Part shown: positions 27,649-36,128 of the stretch, one piece after another
How positions within the stretch are numbered: the stretch's first letter is position 1
How the letters are laid out: every line of letters begins with the position of its first letter
Origin: an uncultured Verrucomicrobiales bacterium
Lineage (GTDB): Bacteria > Verrucomicrobiota > Verrucomicrobiia > Limisphaerales > UBA1100
Assembly (NCBI GenBank): GCA_913041895.1
Contig: CAJWKQ010000006.1
Location: forward strand, 1 to 38,762
Length of the DNA stretch: 38,762 nucleotides
Direction: 5' to 3'
Program-made: the position numbers and the translations under genes
Notes under the pieces: model-generated
What the model saw: the letters and a program-made list of their open reading frames with translations, nothing else
Told to the model about the DNA's origin: nothing
Databases searched by the model: none

Positions 27649-29102
27649 CTCTTTTTTGCTCCGGGCATTTGTTCAGGTTTGATGTCGACTTGCTTGATTA
27701 ATTTATCCAAAAGTTGTCCGGTCTCGGTGATGGCTCTATTATAACCGGTTTGGCCAGCAAGATTATTCATCTCAAAGGGGTCTTTCTTCAAATCATAAAA
27801 TTCATAGTCGCTAGTCCCCGCAAAGCGTATGAGCTTGTGCTCTTGAGTGCGTACACCCCAGTGGTAATGGCCGGTGGCCCAGTAGGCATACCAGATGCCT
27901 TTCCGCCAGTTGGCCGGTTTTTCCCCTCGCAAAAGTGGCCTAAGACTAAAGCCCTGCATGGTTTTGGGCACAGCCACTCCAGCCATATCCAGTAATGTAG
28001 GCGCAAAATCCACATTGCTACACAAGGCCTCACTCACTGAGCCGGCCTTGATCTCCTTGGGGTAGCGCACGATAAAGGGCATCTTGAGTGAACCCTCAAG
28101 AATCAGGCGCTTATCATAAAGGCCATGCTGGCCCAACCAATAACCTTGATCGCTGGTGTAGATAATCAAAGTGTCATCCTTGATGCGCTCCTTTTCCAAA
28201 TAATCAATAACTCGCTTGATATTGTCATCCACCGCACCCACTGCACGGAGGTACTTGTGAATCATGTGCTGATAGGCTGCTGAAGTTTTACTGCGGATAC
28301 TGCCATCATGCGGCCACATCGGCGGTTCCTCATCTTTTTCATGCCTACCAAAGTAACCGTTTTTATCCACCATATGCCAGGTATGCACCCCTTTAAGCAG
28401 CGGGCTGGTCTTTTCCACGTCCTCATGCAGGCTGGGAGGCTCAGGAATCAGTGTGTCCTTCAGGTAATCCTTCCAGCGCTCAGGGTATTCATAGGAATGA
28501 TGTGGCGCCTTAAAATGCAGCATCATGCAGAAGGGTTTTTTGGAATCACGCGCCTTCAGCCACTGAAGTGCCTGATCGGTGTATACATCTGAGCAGTAGC
28601 CTTCATGTTTCTCACCGGGCACCCGGTCCCGTTTTTTCTTTTTCCCATACCACTGTCCCGTCTGGGTATAGAAGACCGGATCAAACCATGAGCCCTGACC
28701 GCGCGTGACCTTGTAGGCATCAAACCCCTTGGGCTGAGATGTCAGGTGCCACTTGCCGAAGACAGCCGTTTGGTAGCCGACCTTTTGTAATTGGGCCGCC
28801 ACCTGTGGAGAATCCTCACTAATGGCACCATTAAGGCTGGGCACACCATTCTTGTGACTGTATTGGCCGGTAAGAATGGTGGCCCGACTGGGTGAGCAAA
28901 TGGAGTTATTACAGCAGACATTGGTAAAACGCATACCCTCAACGGCCAACTGGTCAATAGTGGGGGTAGTACAGTATTTCTTGAGCCAAGAACCATATGC
29001 GCCAATAGCCTCAGAGGCATGGTCATCAGACATGATGAATAGAATATTGGGTCGCGCCAAAGCCGTGCAGGCAATAGCCATCAATAAAATGAGCAAACGC
29101 AT
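27645..29102 (-). CDS. exported sulfatase (S1 family, Cys-type), second
   Basis: A secreted sulfatase of 485 residues. The signal peptide is short (RLLILLMAIACTALA). The metal site opens with FIMSDDHA (D26-D27). The formylglycine site is Cys69 in ICSPSRATILTGQ, with GKWHL further on. The C-terminal metal motif reads TSDQGYWLGQHG, with Gln where many sulfatases have His or Asn; this is typical of some S1 subfamilies that act on carbohydrate sulfates. The protein ends 4 bp into the Sel1 gene start. Substrate specificity cannot be read from sequence. Confidence 0.93.
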   Translation of the reverse strand: MRLLILLMAIACTALARPNILFIMSDDHASEAIGAYGSWLKKYCTTPTIDQLAVEGMRFTNVCCNNSICSPSRATILTGQYSHKNGVPSLNGAISEDSPQVAAQLQKVGYQTAVFGKWHLTSQPKGFDAYKVTRGQGSWFDPVFYTQTGQWYGKKKKRDRVPGEKHEGYCSDVYTDQALQWLKARDSKKPFCMMLHFKAPHHSYEYPERWKDYLKDTLIPEPPSLHEDVEKTSPLLKGVHTWHMVDKNGYFGRHEKDEEPPMWPHDGSIRSKTSAAYQHMIHKYLRAVGAVDDNIKRVIDYLEKERIKDDTLIIYTSDQGYWLGQHGLYDKRLILEGSLKMPFIVRYPKEIKAGSVSEALCSNVDFAPTLLDMAGVAVPKTMQGFSLRPLLRGEKPANWRKGIWYAYWATGHYHWGVRTQEHKLIRFAGTSDYEFYDLKKDPFEMNNLAGQTGYNRAITETGQLLDKLIKQVDIKPEQMPGAKKR

Positions 29103-29167
29103 GAACCCAAGGCTACGTTAAGAAAGGCAAACCGGCAACCGGAGAGCTAATGACTTTAATTACGAAT

Positions 29168-29545
29168 CTAGCCCGCGAGCTCTTCAACACACTCCACCAA
29201 GGCCGGGTAACCCAGTTTTTTATCAACTTTCTTGAGAGGAACCCATTCACGTTCGCGCCAATCCATTTCAGGCCATTTCTTGAGGAGCTTGGAAATTTTC
29301 ATGGGATACAAATCGAGGGTCCAGTCGGGATGTTCAATGGTGGCCTTTTTGCCCCCGTCAATTTCCCCGAGCACACCTGCTTCCTCGTAGGCCTCCTCCA
29401 GTGCAGTCTTCTTCTTGCCCAGTTCGGGCATCAGGTTGCCCTTGGGTACTCCCCAGCCATTATTCTTGGTAGAAACCAGAAGCACTTCCGTTTGCCCGTT
29501 CTTTTCACGGGTCGCCACCACCCCTGTCTTAATCACTTTACCCAT
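29168..29545 (-). CDS. NUDIX hydrolase
   Basis: A small pyrophosphohydrolase of 125 residues. The NUDIX box is G-N-L-M-P-E-L-G-K-K-K-T-A-L-EEAYEEAGV: the REUxEExGU part is EEAYEEAGV, with Glu in place of the usual Arg, and the first Glu of the box is shifted or replaced by Leu. This resembles the PKG-type (diphosphoinositol phosphohydrolase-like) branch. The start is ATG 29545, because AAGGAGG lies just upstream; the ATG at 29572 lies before that site. There is no signal peptide, so it acts in the cytoplasm. It is flanked by sulfatase genes on the same strand, with no obvious functional link. Confidence 0.85.
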   Translation of the reverse strand: MGKVIKTGVVATREKNGQTEVLLVSTKNNGWGVPKGNLMPELGKKKTALEEAYEEAGVLGEIDGGKKATIEHPDWTLDLYPMKISKLLKKWPEMDWREREWVPLKKVDKKLGYPALVECVEELAG

Positions 29546-29550
29546 CCAAA

Positions 29551-29557
29551 CCTCCTT
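29551..29557 (-). promoter_or_regulatory. strong ribosome binding site of the NUDIX gene
   Basis: AAGGAGG on the minus strand ends five bases before the ATG at 29545. It decides that start over the in-frame ATG at 29572. It is one of very few near-perfect Shine-Dalgarno sites in this window. Confidence 0.85.
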
Positions 29558-29571
29558 GCGAAGGTATACCA

Positions 29572-29601
29572 CAACGTGTGATTTTTTTCAATCACACGTT
29601 G
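29572..29601 (-). repeat. perfect 12-bp inverted repeat upstream of the NUDIX gene
   Basis: Arms CAACGTGTGATT and AATCACACGTTG are perfectly complementary with a 6-nt loop. It lies between the stop of a sulfatase (29632) and the NUDIX ribosome site. With no T run after it on the minus strand, it could be a weak terminator, an RNA-stabilising hairpin or an operator. Confidence 0.7.
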
Positions 29602-29631
29602 CCCAATCAATTGACCAGAAAACTTTTTGTA

Positions 29632-30999
29632 CTAATTACCTTTTGGCGGACGCGGCATGGGGGCACCGGTTGCTTTAAGCCAAGTGGTAAGCTTTTTATT
29701 CAGGCGTGACGCGAGCTTGGGGTTTTGTTTCGCGACATTTTTCTCTTCGCTGAGATCCTTTGGAAGATTGTAGAGTTCCAGTGAATTGTCATCGTAATTG
29801 CGAATGAGTTTCCAGTCACCTTCACGAATGACACTGCCCAACCGGTTGTCCATGTGCCAGGCGTAGTTGGGGTAATGAAAATAAATCGCCTTGCGCTTTA
29901 ATCCCCCACTCTGACTGAAAAGTGGAAGGAGACTTTCACCATCAATGGGTTGCTTACCCGGCTTCAAGTTGGCCAACTCTAAGAATGTCGGATAAAAATC
30001 CATACTGATGACCGGTGTATCACATAAAGTACCTGGCTTCACTTTTCCCGGCCAGCGAACAATCATCGGCACACGAATACCACCTTCATAAAGGTGTCCC
30101 TTGGATTCCCGTAGCGGACGGCAATCAGACACTCCGGCAAATCCGCCATTGTCACTGGTAAAAATGACTAAAGTATTTTCCGCTTGGCCCATTTCATCCA
30201 GTGCCTTGAGCAACCTGCCAATCGCCACATCCATGGCTTCAATCATCGCACCATAACGCGTGTCATTGAGGCCCGGACCTTTCCGGTTGGCATATTTTTC
30301 AAGCAAGGGTTCAGGCGCCTGCATCGGCCAGTGCACCGTGTAAAACCAGAGGTGCGTCATCCACGGTTTGGATTTGTTTTTACCAATAAAATCAATCGTC
30401 TCATTAACCAGTCGATCAGGAAGATACTCACCCTTGGGCCCATCTTTGAGTTCCCCGTTGCGGTAGGGAGAGAAAAAACTGGGCGGCCCCCCATAGGAAG
30501 TGCCTCCAATATTGATATCAAAACCCTGTCCTATGGGCGAAAGCTCTGGAGCTACCTTCCCTCCCTTCCCTACACTCGAAGCAATATGCCATTTACCCAG
30601 AAAAGCACTTTTATAACCTGCTTCACGCATACGCTCAGCAATGGTGACATATTCGGTACTGAGCTGCTTGGCAAGGACGGCCGGTTGCGGACGGTTATCC
30701 TTCGGGAAATACATTCCCGGCAAATGTGTGGTAAGGCCAATTCGCGCAGGAGCCTGACCGGTCAATACTGCGCAACGGGTAGGCGAACACACTGGTGCAG
30801 CCGCATAGGCATCGGTAAACCGCATGCCCTGTTTCGCCAACCGGTCAAGATTCGGTGTCTCGACCAGTTTGTTGCCCTGACAGGCAAGGTCCATCCAGCC
30901 GAGGTCATCGGCCATGATGAAGAGGATATTGGGTTTGGCCTCTCTGGCCGAGAGAGAAACAGCCAACAGAAAACTTAGTAGTACAATTAATTGACCCAT
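29632..30999 (-). CDS. exported arylsulfatase-like sulfatase (S1 family, Cys-type), third
   Basis: A secreted sulfatase of 455 residues. The signal peptide is GQLIVLLSFLLAVSLSA. The metal site starts at FIMADDLGW (D31-D32). The formylglycine site is Cys71 in VCSPTRCAVLTGQ, with FLGKWH following. The second metal motif is FTSDNGG. The ADDLGW, CSPTR and SDNGG combination is the common arylsulfatase A-like form. A GGAG ribosome site (31005-31008) overlaps the end of the propeller gene and the ATG comes one base after its stop, so the two are probably coupled. A perfect hairpin lies downstream. Confidence 0.94.
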   Translation of the reverse strand: MGQLIVLLSFLLAVSLSAREAKPNILFIMADDLGWMDLACQGNKLVETPNLDRLAKQGMRFTDAYAAAPVCSPTRCAVLTGQAPARIGLTTHLPGMYFPKDNRPQPAVLAKQLSTEYVTIAERMREAGYKSAFLGKWHIASSVGKGGKVAPELSPIGQGFDINIGGTSYGGPPSFFSPYRNGELKDGPKGEYLPDRLVNETIDFIGKNKSKPWMTHLWFYTVHWPMQAPEPLLEKYANRKGPGLNDTRYGAMIEAMDVAIGRLLKALDEMGQAENTLVIFTSDNGGFAGVSDCRPLRESKGHLYEGGIRVPMIVRWPGKVKPGTLCDTPVISMDFYPTFLELANLKPGKQPIDGESLLPLFSQSGGLKRKAIYFHYPNYAWHMDNRLGSVIREGDWKLIRNYDDNSLELYNLPKDLSEEKNVAKQNPKLASRLNKKLTTWLKATGAPMPRPPKGN

Positions 31000-31000
31000 T

Positions 31001-31942
31001 TTATCTCCAGGTATTTTCCTTTATCGGCTTGCCATTGGTGGTGAGGATTTGAAAGTGATGAAAGCCGGCTTTTTGCCCCCTGTAACGCCACACGACCTTC
31101 TTATCACGCGTGACTTCAAACAGTTTCACTGAATCCCCTTTGGCGTGGTAACTGGTAATGACAGTATTGCCATTGGGAAGGCGCTGTACCCCGCAGGCAT
31201 CATCAAATAGGTTTTCTCCTATATCCCCATTATCCACACTCCAGATAATCTTACCCTTGGTATCCACTTCAATGACACGGTTTCCATTGGTGCAACCGAT
31301 GAGTGTGTTTCCATTGGCCAGACGTATACCTGTAAAGGGCCAATCACGCTTGCCCCGCCCCCGGTCATCAGTAGGAAAACTGCGCAATACCTCGCCGGTA
31401 TCTGGATTGTATTCCTTTACTGCAAAATCCAAGAGGTGTGGCGCAATGTAGTTGCCGTTGGGAAGTGCACGCAGCATGCGCGTCTGCATATGGAAATTCT
31501 TTTTCTGACAGGCAAGGGGTGTGGATTTTAGTATCTCGCCTTTACGGTTAATCACAATCGCACGGGGTTTGGGGCCTAGTTCAGCCACCAAATACTTCCC
31601 TGAACCCAAGGGTTGCACTGTGCTGATCTCCTTCTGCTGGCCTTTGTAGGACCAGACAATTTTTTTGGTTTTACGATCCACCTCCACCACTCCTCCATTA
31701 GGAAAACCCTTGGTAGCGTACAACGCCAATAACACGTTTCCATTGGATAATACCCAACCATCGCTTGCGGGCATATCTAAACGCCATTGCACCTTTCGGT
31801 CTTCACCCACAATCACCACACCGTTGGCCTTACCTGCTCCCAGAAATGAGTGTGTTATTGCTTCCTTGCCCTCTGAAGAAAGTGATGAAACGAAAATCGA
31901 TAGCAGAATTAGATAGGTCTTTAGATAAAATACGGGGTTCAT
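31001..31942 (-). CDS. exported arylsulfotransferase-like/PQQ-type beta-propeller
   Basis: An exported propeller of 313 residues. The start is ATG 31942, which opens a signal peptide (NPVFYLKTYLILLSIFVSS); a frame start at 32014 would add 24 residues with no signal character. Blades repeat the motif L-P-N-G-N-x-I/V/T (ALPNGNYI, LANGNTLIG and RLPNGNTVI) and K-I-V-W-S-Y or K-V-V-W-R-Y strands, as in arylsulfotransferase-type (ASST) and PQQ propellers. The active-site histidines of true ASST cannot be confirmed, so a structural or binding role is equally possible. It ends one base before the sulfatase start. Confidence 0.83.
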   Translation of the reverse strand: MNPVFYLKTYLILLSIFVSSLSSEGKEAITHSFLGAGKANGVVIVGEDRKVQWRLDMPASDGWVLSNGNVLLALYATKGFPNGGVVEVDRKTKKIVWSYKGQQKEISTVQPLGSGKYLVAELGPKPRAIVINRKGEILKSTPLACQKKNFHMQTRMLRALPNGNYIAPHLLDFAVKEYNPDTGEVLRSFPTDDRGRGKRDWPFTGIRLANGNTLIGCTNGNRVIEVDTKGKIIWSVDNGDIGENLFDDACGVQRLPNGNTVITSYHAKGDSVKLFEVTRDKKVVWRYRGQKAGFHHFQILTTNGKPIKENTWR

Positions 31943-32052
31943 GGTTTTAATTATCGGGGCTTGTCCGAGAAGAGAAACAGAATAAAGGGTTAATTCAAGT
32001 ATTGGTTGAACCAAAGGAAGCTTAAATTTGAGCTCTTTCTAGGTTCTAAACC

Positions 32053-33063
32053 TTATTCCATTGCATCCAATCGGACTTCCAGTTTCCTAACCTGTTTGAT
32101 CAAATCAGGAAGCTTAGGGAGGGATGCAATTTCCCTCTTCCATTGAGTATTGGGAACAACCGGAAATCCACTAACCACTGAATTGCTTTCAACATCCCGA
32201 AAGGTGCCGGACCTTGCAGTAAGTGTCACCTGATCTCCAAGCGTAACATGATCCCCCAACCCCACCTGCCCCGCCAACACGACGTGATGCCCTAAAGTTA
32301 CACTGCCGGCCAGTCCGACTTGAGACACTAAAATGGAGTGCTCTCCTACCGTGCAATTATGAGCCACCTGAACCAAATTATCTATTTTGGTTCCCTCCTT
32401 TATCAGGGTCGTATCAAAGGCCGCCCGGTCCACACAACTATTGGCCCCAATTTCAACGTGATCCTCAATCACCACACGGCCAACCTGATTGATTTTGAAA
32501 TGCCGACCCACTTCATCGACTGTATAACCAAACCCGTCAGCTCCAATCACCACTCCGGAGTGAAGGATAACGTGTTGGCCCAACTCCGAATTCCGATATA
32601 GGGTAACATTCGGATGCAGGATACTGTGATCTCCAATAAGACAGTTATCGCCAACCACCACATTGGCATGCAACACCGCCCCATCACCTATCACCACGCC
32701 ATTTCCAATACTAACCCCTGCGGCCAAAGAAATATTATCACCCAGCTTTACATTATCCCCAACGGCAACACTGGGATGAACTCCCAGCTTGGCAACCGGT
32801 TCGGGATGTAGCTCACTAATTATATGAGCAAAAGCCAGCTCCGGTTTGGCAACAATGATTTGGGGAAGGGATGTTTCGACTAACTCTGAAGTCAAGATCG
32901 CAGAAGCTCTACAATCATCCAAATATTCAATATATTTACTACTACCTAGAAAGGTAATATCCCCTTCTTTGGCGTCTTTCATCCCACGCACACCACTAAT
33001 TTCAATCGAAGGCTCTCCTTCCAAGGTGCCCCTAACCAATGCAGCAATTTCTCTAAGTTTCAT
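32053..33063 (-). CDS. lpxD: UDP-3-O-acylglucosamine N-acyltransferase
   Basis: Third enzyme of lipid A synthesis, transferring a 3-hydroxyacyl chain from acyl carrier protein to UDP-3-O-acyl-glucosamine in the cytoplasm. It has an N-terminal uridine-binding domain (about 1-95, with EGDITFLGSSKYIEYL) and a left-handed beta-helix of hexapeptide repeats (about 96-300). The catalytic histidine is probably His235 in VQVAHNCTVG. GADGFGY is a further family mark. At 336 residues it is normal length. The start is ATG 33063; a frame start at 33081 would add six residues. It shows that the organism makes lipid A-type lipopolysaccharide. Confidence 0.96.
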   Translation of the reverse strand: MKLREIAALVRGTLEGEPSIEISGVRGMKDAKEGDITFLGSSKYIEYLDDCRASAILTSELVETSLPQIIVAKPELAFAHIISELHPEPVAKLGVHPSVAVGDNVKLGDNISLAAGVSIGNGVVIGDGAVLHANVVVGDNCLIGDHSILHPNVTLYRNSELGQHVILHSGVVIGADGFGYTVDEVGRHFKINQVGRVVIEDHVEIGANSCVDRAAFDTTLIKEGTKIDNLVQVAHNCTVGEHSILVSQVGLAGSVTLGHHVVLAGQVGLGDHVTLGDQVTLTARSGTFRDVESNSVVSGFPVVPNTQWKREIASLPKLPDLIKQVRKLEVRLDAME

Positions 33064-33179
33064 AATTAATGCCCCAACCATTTTCCAAGCAGTAATTACG
33101 ATGAAAAATCACTGTCAAATTACGAATGAATGCGAAAACAAGAGAAACAGAATATTGGCTTATTACAAGCGTAGTTTGA

Positions 33180-34349
33180 CTAGGGCTTCTCAATTGCCAA
33201 CTGCACAAGCTTGAAAAATCGGTCGCGCAATATACTCCCCGAAGGGCTCTGGGTGAAAACCAGTACTATCAATTGATTCTTGGGATCCACCCAAGCAGCA
33301 GTTCCATCAGAACCCGTATGGCCATAAACACCATCCTTGTGCACACGCCAACCATAACCATAATAATGGGATTGTTTCATTTGTTCAGCAGGTGAATAGA
33401 GAGAAGCGGTGTGCGGGGTCGTTATTAATCTCACTGTCTCTGTCTTCAAAATTCTCTTACCTCCATAAATGCCGCCATTGAGATACATTTGACAAAACAC
33501 AGCATAATCCATTGCTGTAGAAATCATACCTCCCGAAGCCCGCACAAAGGGATACTTTGGAGATAAACCAGGCTTCCAGCCTTCTACCCATTTACCCTCA
33601 CGACGGTAATAAACAACCGACATACGGTCTAATTTTCCATCCAGTTTTTCAGCCACTTCATGATGATAACTGTCATCCATCCCAAGTGGTTCATAGATCA
33701 GGTGATCCAGATAGATTTCGAGCGGCTTACTTGAGACTGTCTCAACCACTGCACCCAGCGTGTTAAAACCTGCATTACTGTAACTGTAACTTTTTCCTAT
33801 AGGCTCGACTGCCCCAACTTCCCCAAAACGGTCCACCTCCAGTTTCAAGCTGGGTGCGTTTGGATGTTTGGCAGATTTTTCTATGAGTGGCTTAAAGAAA
33901 ATTGGTTTTATTCGAAAACCACTAGTATGAGTCAATAAATGATGCAGCGTGATCTCACTCGCATTGGAGTTATCGAAGGACTTGATATGGCGATGAACCG
34001 GGTTATCAAATCGCAACTTACCTTGCTCTTCCAAAATCGCGATGGCTGTCGCCACAACAGGCTTGGTATTGGATGCCATGCGAAACATGGCGGTTTTCTT
34101 GAGCGGAATACCACGCTCCTTGTCCTTCCATCCCAAAGCCTCATGCACAACCACCCGGCCCTTGCGGGCAATTAGGATCACCGCACTGCGCACCTCATCA
34201 CGCTCAATGGCTTTACGGTACATGTTCACCCCCGCTTCAAGAATAGTAGTATCCAAACCAACCTCTGAAGGTTTACCCAAGGATAATGTAAGGTCTGCAC
34301 CCTTAGCCGCCTGAAAACACAAAATTAGAATGAGGCAAAGCAGTCTCAT
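33180..34349 (-). CDS. exported beta-lactamase-fold serine hydrolase
   Basis: A class C beta-lactamase-like hydrolase of 389 residues with a Sec signal peptide (RLLCLILILCFQAAKG). The active site shows S-N-T-K (S93-K96), Y-S-N (Y190-N192) and GHTGSDG near the C-terminus. LLTHTSGF and VYYRREGKWVEGW are also typical of the esterase/peptidase branch. It overlaps the end of the cyanophycinase-like gene by 4 bp, so it is the last gene of a hydrolase group. It resembles the lipoprotein serine hydrolase at 22330 in plan, but the surrounding sequence is too different for a recent duplication. Confidence 0.9.
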   Translation of the reverse strand: MRLLCLILILCFQAAKGADLTLSLGKPSEVGLDTTILEAGVNMYRKAIERDEVRSAVILIARKGRVVVHEALGWKDKERGIPLKKTAMFRMASNTKPVVATAIAILEEQGKLRFDNPVHRHIKSFDNSNASEITLHHLLTHTSGFRIKPIFFKPLIEKSAKHPNAPSLKLEVDRFGEVGAVEPIGKSYSYSNAGFNTLGAVVETVSSKPLEIYLDHLIYEPLGMDDSYHHEVAEKLDGKLDRMSVVYYRREGKWVEGWKPGLSPKYPFVRASGGMISTAMDYAVFCQMYLNGGIYGGKRILKTETVRLITTPHTASLYSPAEQMKQSHYYGYGWRVHKDGVYGHTGSDGTAAWVDPKNQLIVLVFTQSPSGSILRDRFFKLVQLAIEKP

Positions 34350-35134
34350 TTAAGTCCTTTGAACTGAAACGTTTGGCCAGCTTTTAAAATATTCAGGCTT
34401 AAGTTCGATCCACTTTGGAGTTTTCCAGATTTGCCATTAGATATTTTGGCCTTTCGCGCGTCGATCACCACCACGCTACCTTTCCCCATGACAGTAAAAC
34501 TACCACCGCGAACGATAATTGCTGTCGCTTCACCTATACCAACCCCTATTCGGTCCGGATGATCCATAACTGCGCTTAAAAGCCGATCCATCCGGTGGCG
34601 GGCAATAAAGTGTTGGTCAATAATCAATTCGGGCACCAACCCCAGCCCTTTGGTAATTGGAGTATTGCCTCCTACCAAACCGGGCTTTTCAGGCGCATTG
34701 GGAATCATAACCTCAGACATAATGGCCGCACCCGCACTGGTCCCGGCAATGGGAACACCTGCGCGATGCCGCAAACGGATAAAATCCAATAACCCCGCCT
34801 TATCCAGCTCCTGATATAACTGCCTCTGGCTTCCACCGGGAAACCAGATGGCCGTAGCCTTATTTATCAGTGCACGCGCTTTCTTGGAATCATCCAGTGT
34901 TACGCTGTAAACCTCACCGGCTCCGAGCTTGGTATATACCTCTACGGAGGCCTCACCGCGATTGTGGCGGCTGGAGGCTTGAGGAAGAACTGCTATCCGC
35001 GCCTTTTTCCCGCCGGCAAGTTCCACAAACTGCCTGCGTACATTTTCCGGCGATCCCCCACCACCTACGATCACTAACGGACCAGATTCACCTGCATAAA
35101 GTGTATAACCCAAAAACAGAAATAGTAAACGCAT
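34346..35134 (-). CDS. exported cyanophycinase-like S51 peptidase
   Basis: A serine peptidase of 262 residues from the S51 family, related to cyanophycinase (cyanophycin to beta-Asp-Arg dipeptides) and aspartyl dipeptidase. The nucleophile is Ser133 in IAGTSAGAA. The substrate-site motifs are WFPGGSQ and I-I-D-Q-H-F-I-A-R-HRMDRLL. The start at ATG 35134 opens a signal peptide (MRLLFLFLGYTLYAGES); an ATG at 35164, directly after the metallo-hydrolase stop, would add 10 residues and is the alternative. Export suggests an extracellular polymer or peptide as substrate. True cyanophycin use is unproven. Confidence 0.88.
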   Translation of the reverse strand: MRLLFLFLGYTLYAGESGPLVIVGGGGSPENVRRQFVELAGGKKARIAVLPQASSRHNRGEASVEVYTKLGAGEVYSVTLDDSKKARALINKATAIWFPGGSQRQLYQELDKAGLLDFIRLRHRAGVPIAGTSAGAAIMSEVMIPNAPEKPGLVGGNTPITKGLGLVPELIIDQHFIARHRMDRLLSAVMDHPDRIGVGIGEATAIIVRGGSFTVMGKGSVVVIDARKAKISNGKSGKLQSGSNLSLNILKAGQTFQFKGLK

Positions 35135-35164
35135 CAGACAGTTATTACTCTTATCCCACGACAT

Positions 35165-36106
35165 CTAAAGTTCAACTCTTTCGCCTTGTACGGCAACGCG
35201 CATCCCCGCCTTCTCGATTTGCTTGGTGGCGACACTATTTGGATTATGAGCAGGGTTAGTATGGTTAAGATGAATAAAACGAACCTTTTGACGCAAAGAA
35301 TTCTGCTTGCCTTCTAAACGGCGTATTGTTTCAGCAATCAATGGATGTGGGATTTTTGACATATCCCGACCAGGCAATTCTCCTTGCGCATAAAATGTGC
35401 CATCCAAGTACGCAACATCTACACCACTCAACACCTTCTCTAGGGGAGTATTCCATTTTTCCCATTTATCAATATCAGGTAGCCATAATATTTTCTTTGA
35501 GGGCCCTTCGATTTGAAACCCAACCGTTTCAGAAAACTCATCGCGGTGTGGCACAAGAAAGGGGTAAACCTTGATTCTATTATTCAGATGAACTGGGCGA
35601 TTATCCCGCATGGTCTTAAGCTCAATATTCTTTAGTTCAACCAACTGACTCCAAGGCCCTTGAGTCCGAAGAAATTTCTCCATGCGCGGCATAACATGAA
35701 CCGGAACACTTTTAGCGCCCATCACTTCACGCCCCAGATGGATAAGCCCAGCATAATGTCCAATGTGGGCGTGGGTGAGCATGATACCATCGATTTTCCC
35801 CTCTAACTTTGGATAGGCACCATCCAGTCGACCAACCTGACGGGGGAAACTAGGGGTGCACTCGATAAACCAGCGTTGGTTTGTTACCGGATCAACAATC
35901 CCCAAGCTTGCGACATCACGACGTCTTGATACATCCTCCCATAATCCTTTACAGCAATCCTTTTTACAGCCCGCTTGAGGATACCCTCCATCCTGCGCCG
36001 TTCCCAATACCACAGCAAATGGGCTATCCTTTTGCGCCGAGGAACACATTGAGACCAAGCCAAATGTTGACCAACTGGAGTTAATGATAAAATTTCTACG
36101 ATCCAT
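35165..36106 (-). CDS. PqqB-like metallo-beta-lactamase-fold hydrolase
   Basis: A metallo-beta-lactamase-fold protein of 313 residues, in the PqqB-like branch by the LGTAQDGGYPQAGC opening and a cysteine-rich KKDCCKG segment. The metal motif reads THAHIGHYAGL (H112, H114, H117): the usual Asp of HxHxDH is Gly, so one metal site may be altered. Other ligands may be in VPHRDEF, LPDIDK and LNHTNPAHN. The N-terminus (DRRNF, then a hydrophobic stretch ending SMC) looks like a weak Tat or lipoprotein signal. It ends directly before the cyanophycinase-like gene. No PQQ synthesis genes are nearby, so a PqqB role is unlikely. Confidence 0.85.
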   Translation of the reverse strand: MDRRNFIINSSWSTFGLVSMCSSAQKDSPFAVVLGTAQDGGYPQAGCKKDCCKGLWEDVSRRRDVASLGIVDPVTNQRWFIECTPSFPRQVGRLDGAYPKLEGKIDGIMLTHAHIGHYAGLIHLGREVMGAKSVPVHVMPRMEKFLRTQGPWSQLVELKNIELKTMRDNRPVHLNNRIKVYPFLVPHRDEFSETVGFQIEGPSKKILWLPDIDKWEKWNTPLEKVLSGVDVAYLDGTFYAQGELPGRDMSKIPHPLIAETIRRLEGKQNSLRQKVRFIHLNHTNPAHNPNSVATKQIEKAGMRVAVQGERVEL

Positions 36107-36128
36107 AGTAGCTACCTTTTAGCTACCC

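Noticed and set aside
30184-30978. 264-residue plus-strand open frame
   Set aside because: It lies fully antisense to a clear sulfatase with all catalytic motifs, and its own product is His/Arg/Phe-rich without recognisable domains.
22330-34349. The two beta-lactamase-fold genes as a recent duplication
   Set aside because: They share only family motifs; lengths, signals and intervening sequence differ too much by eye.
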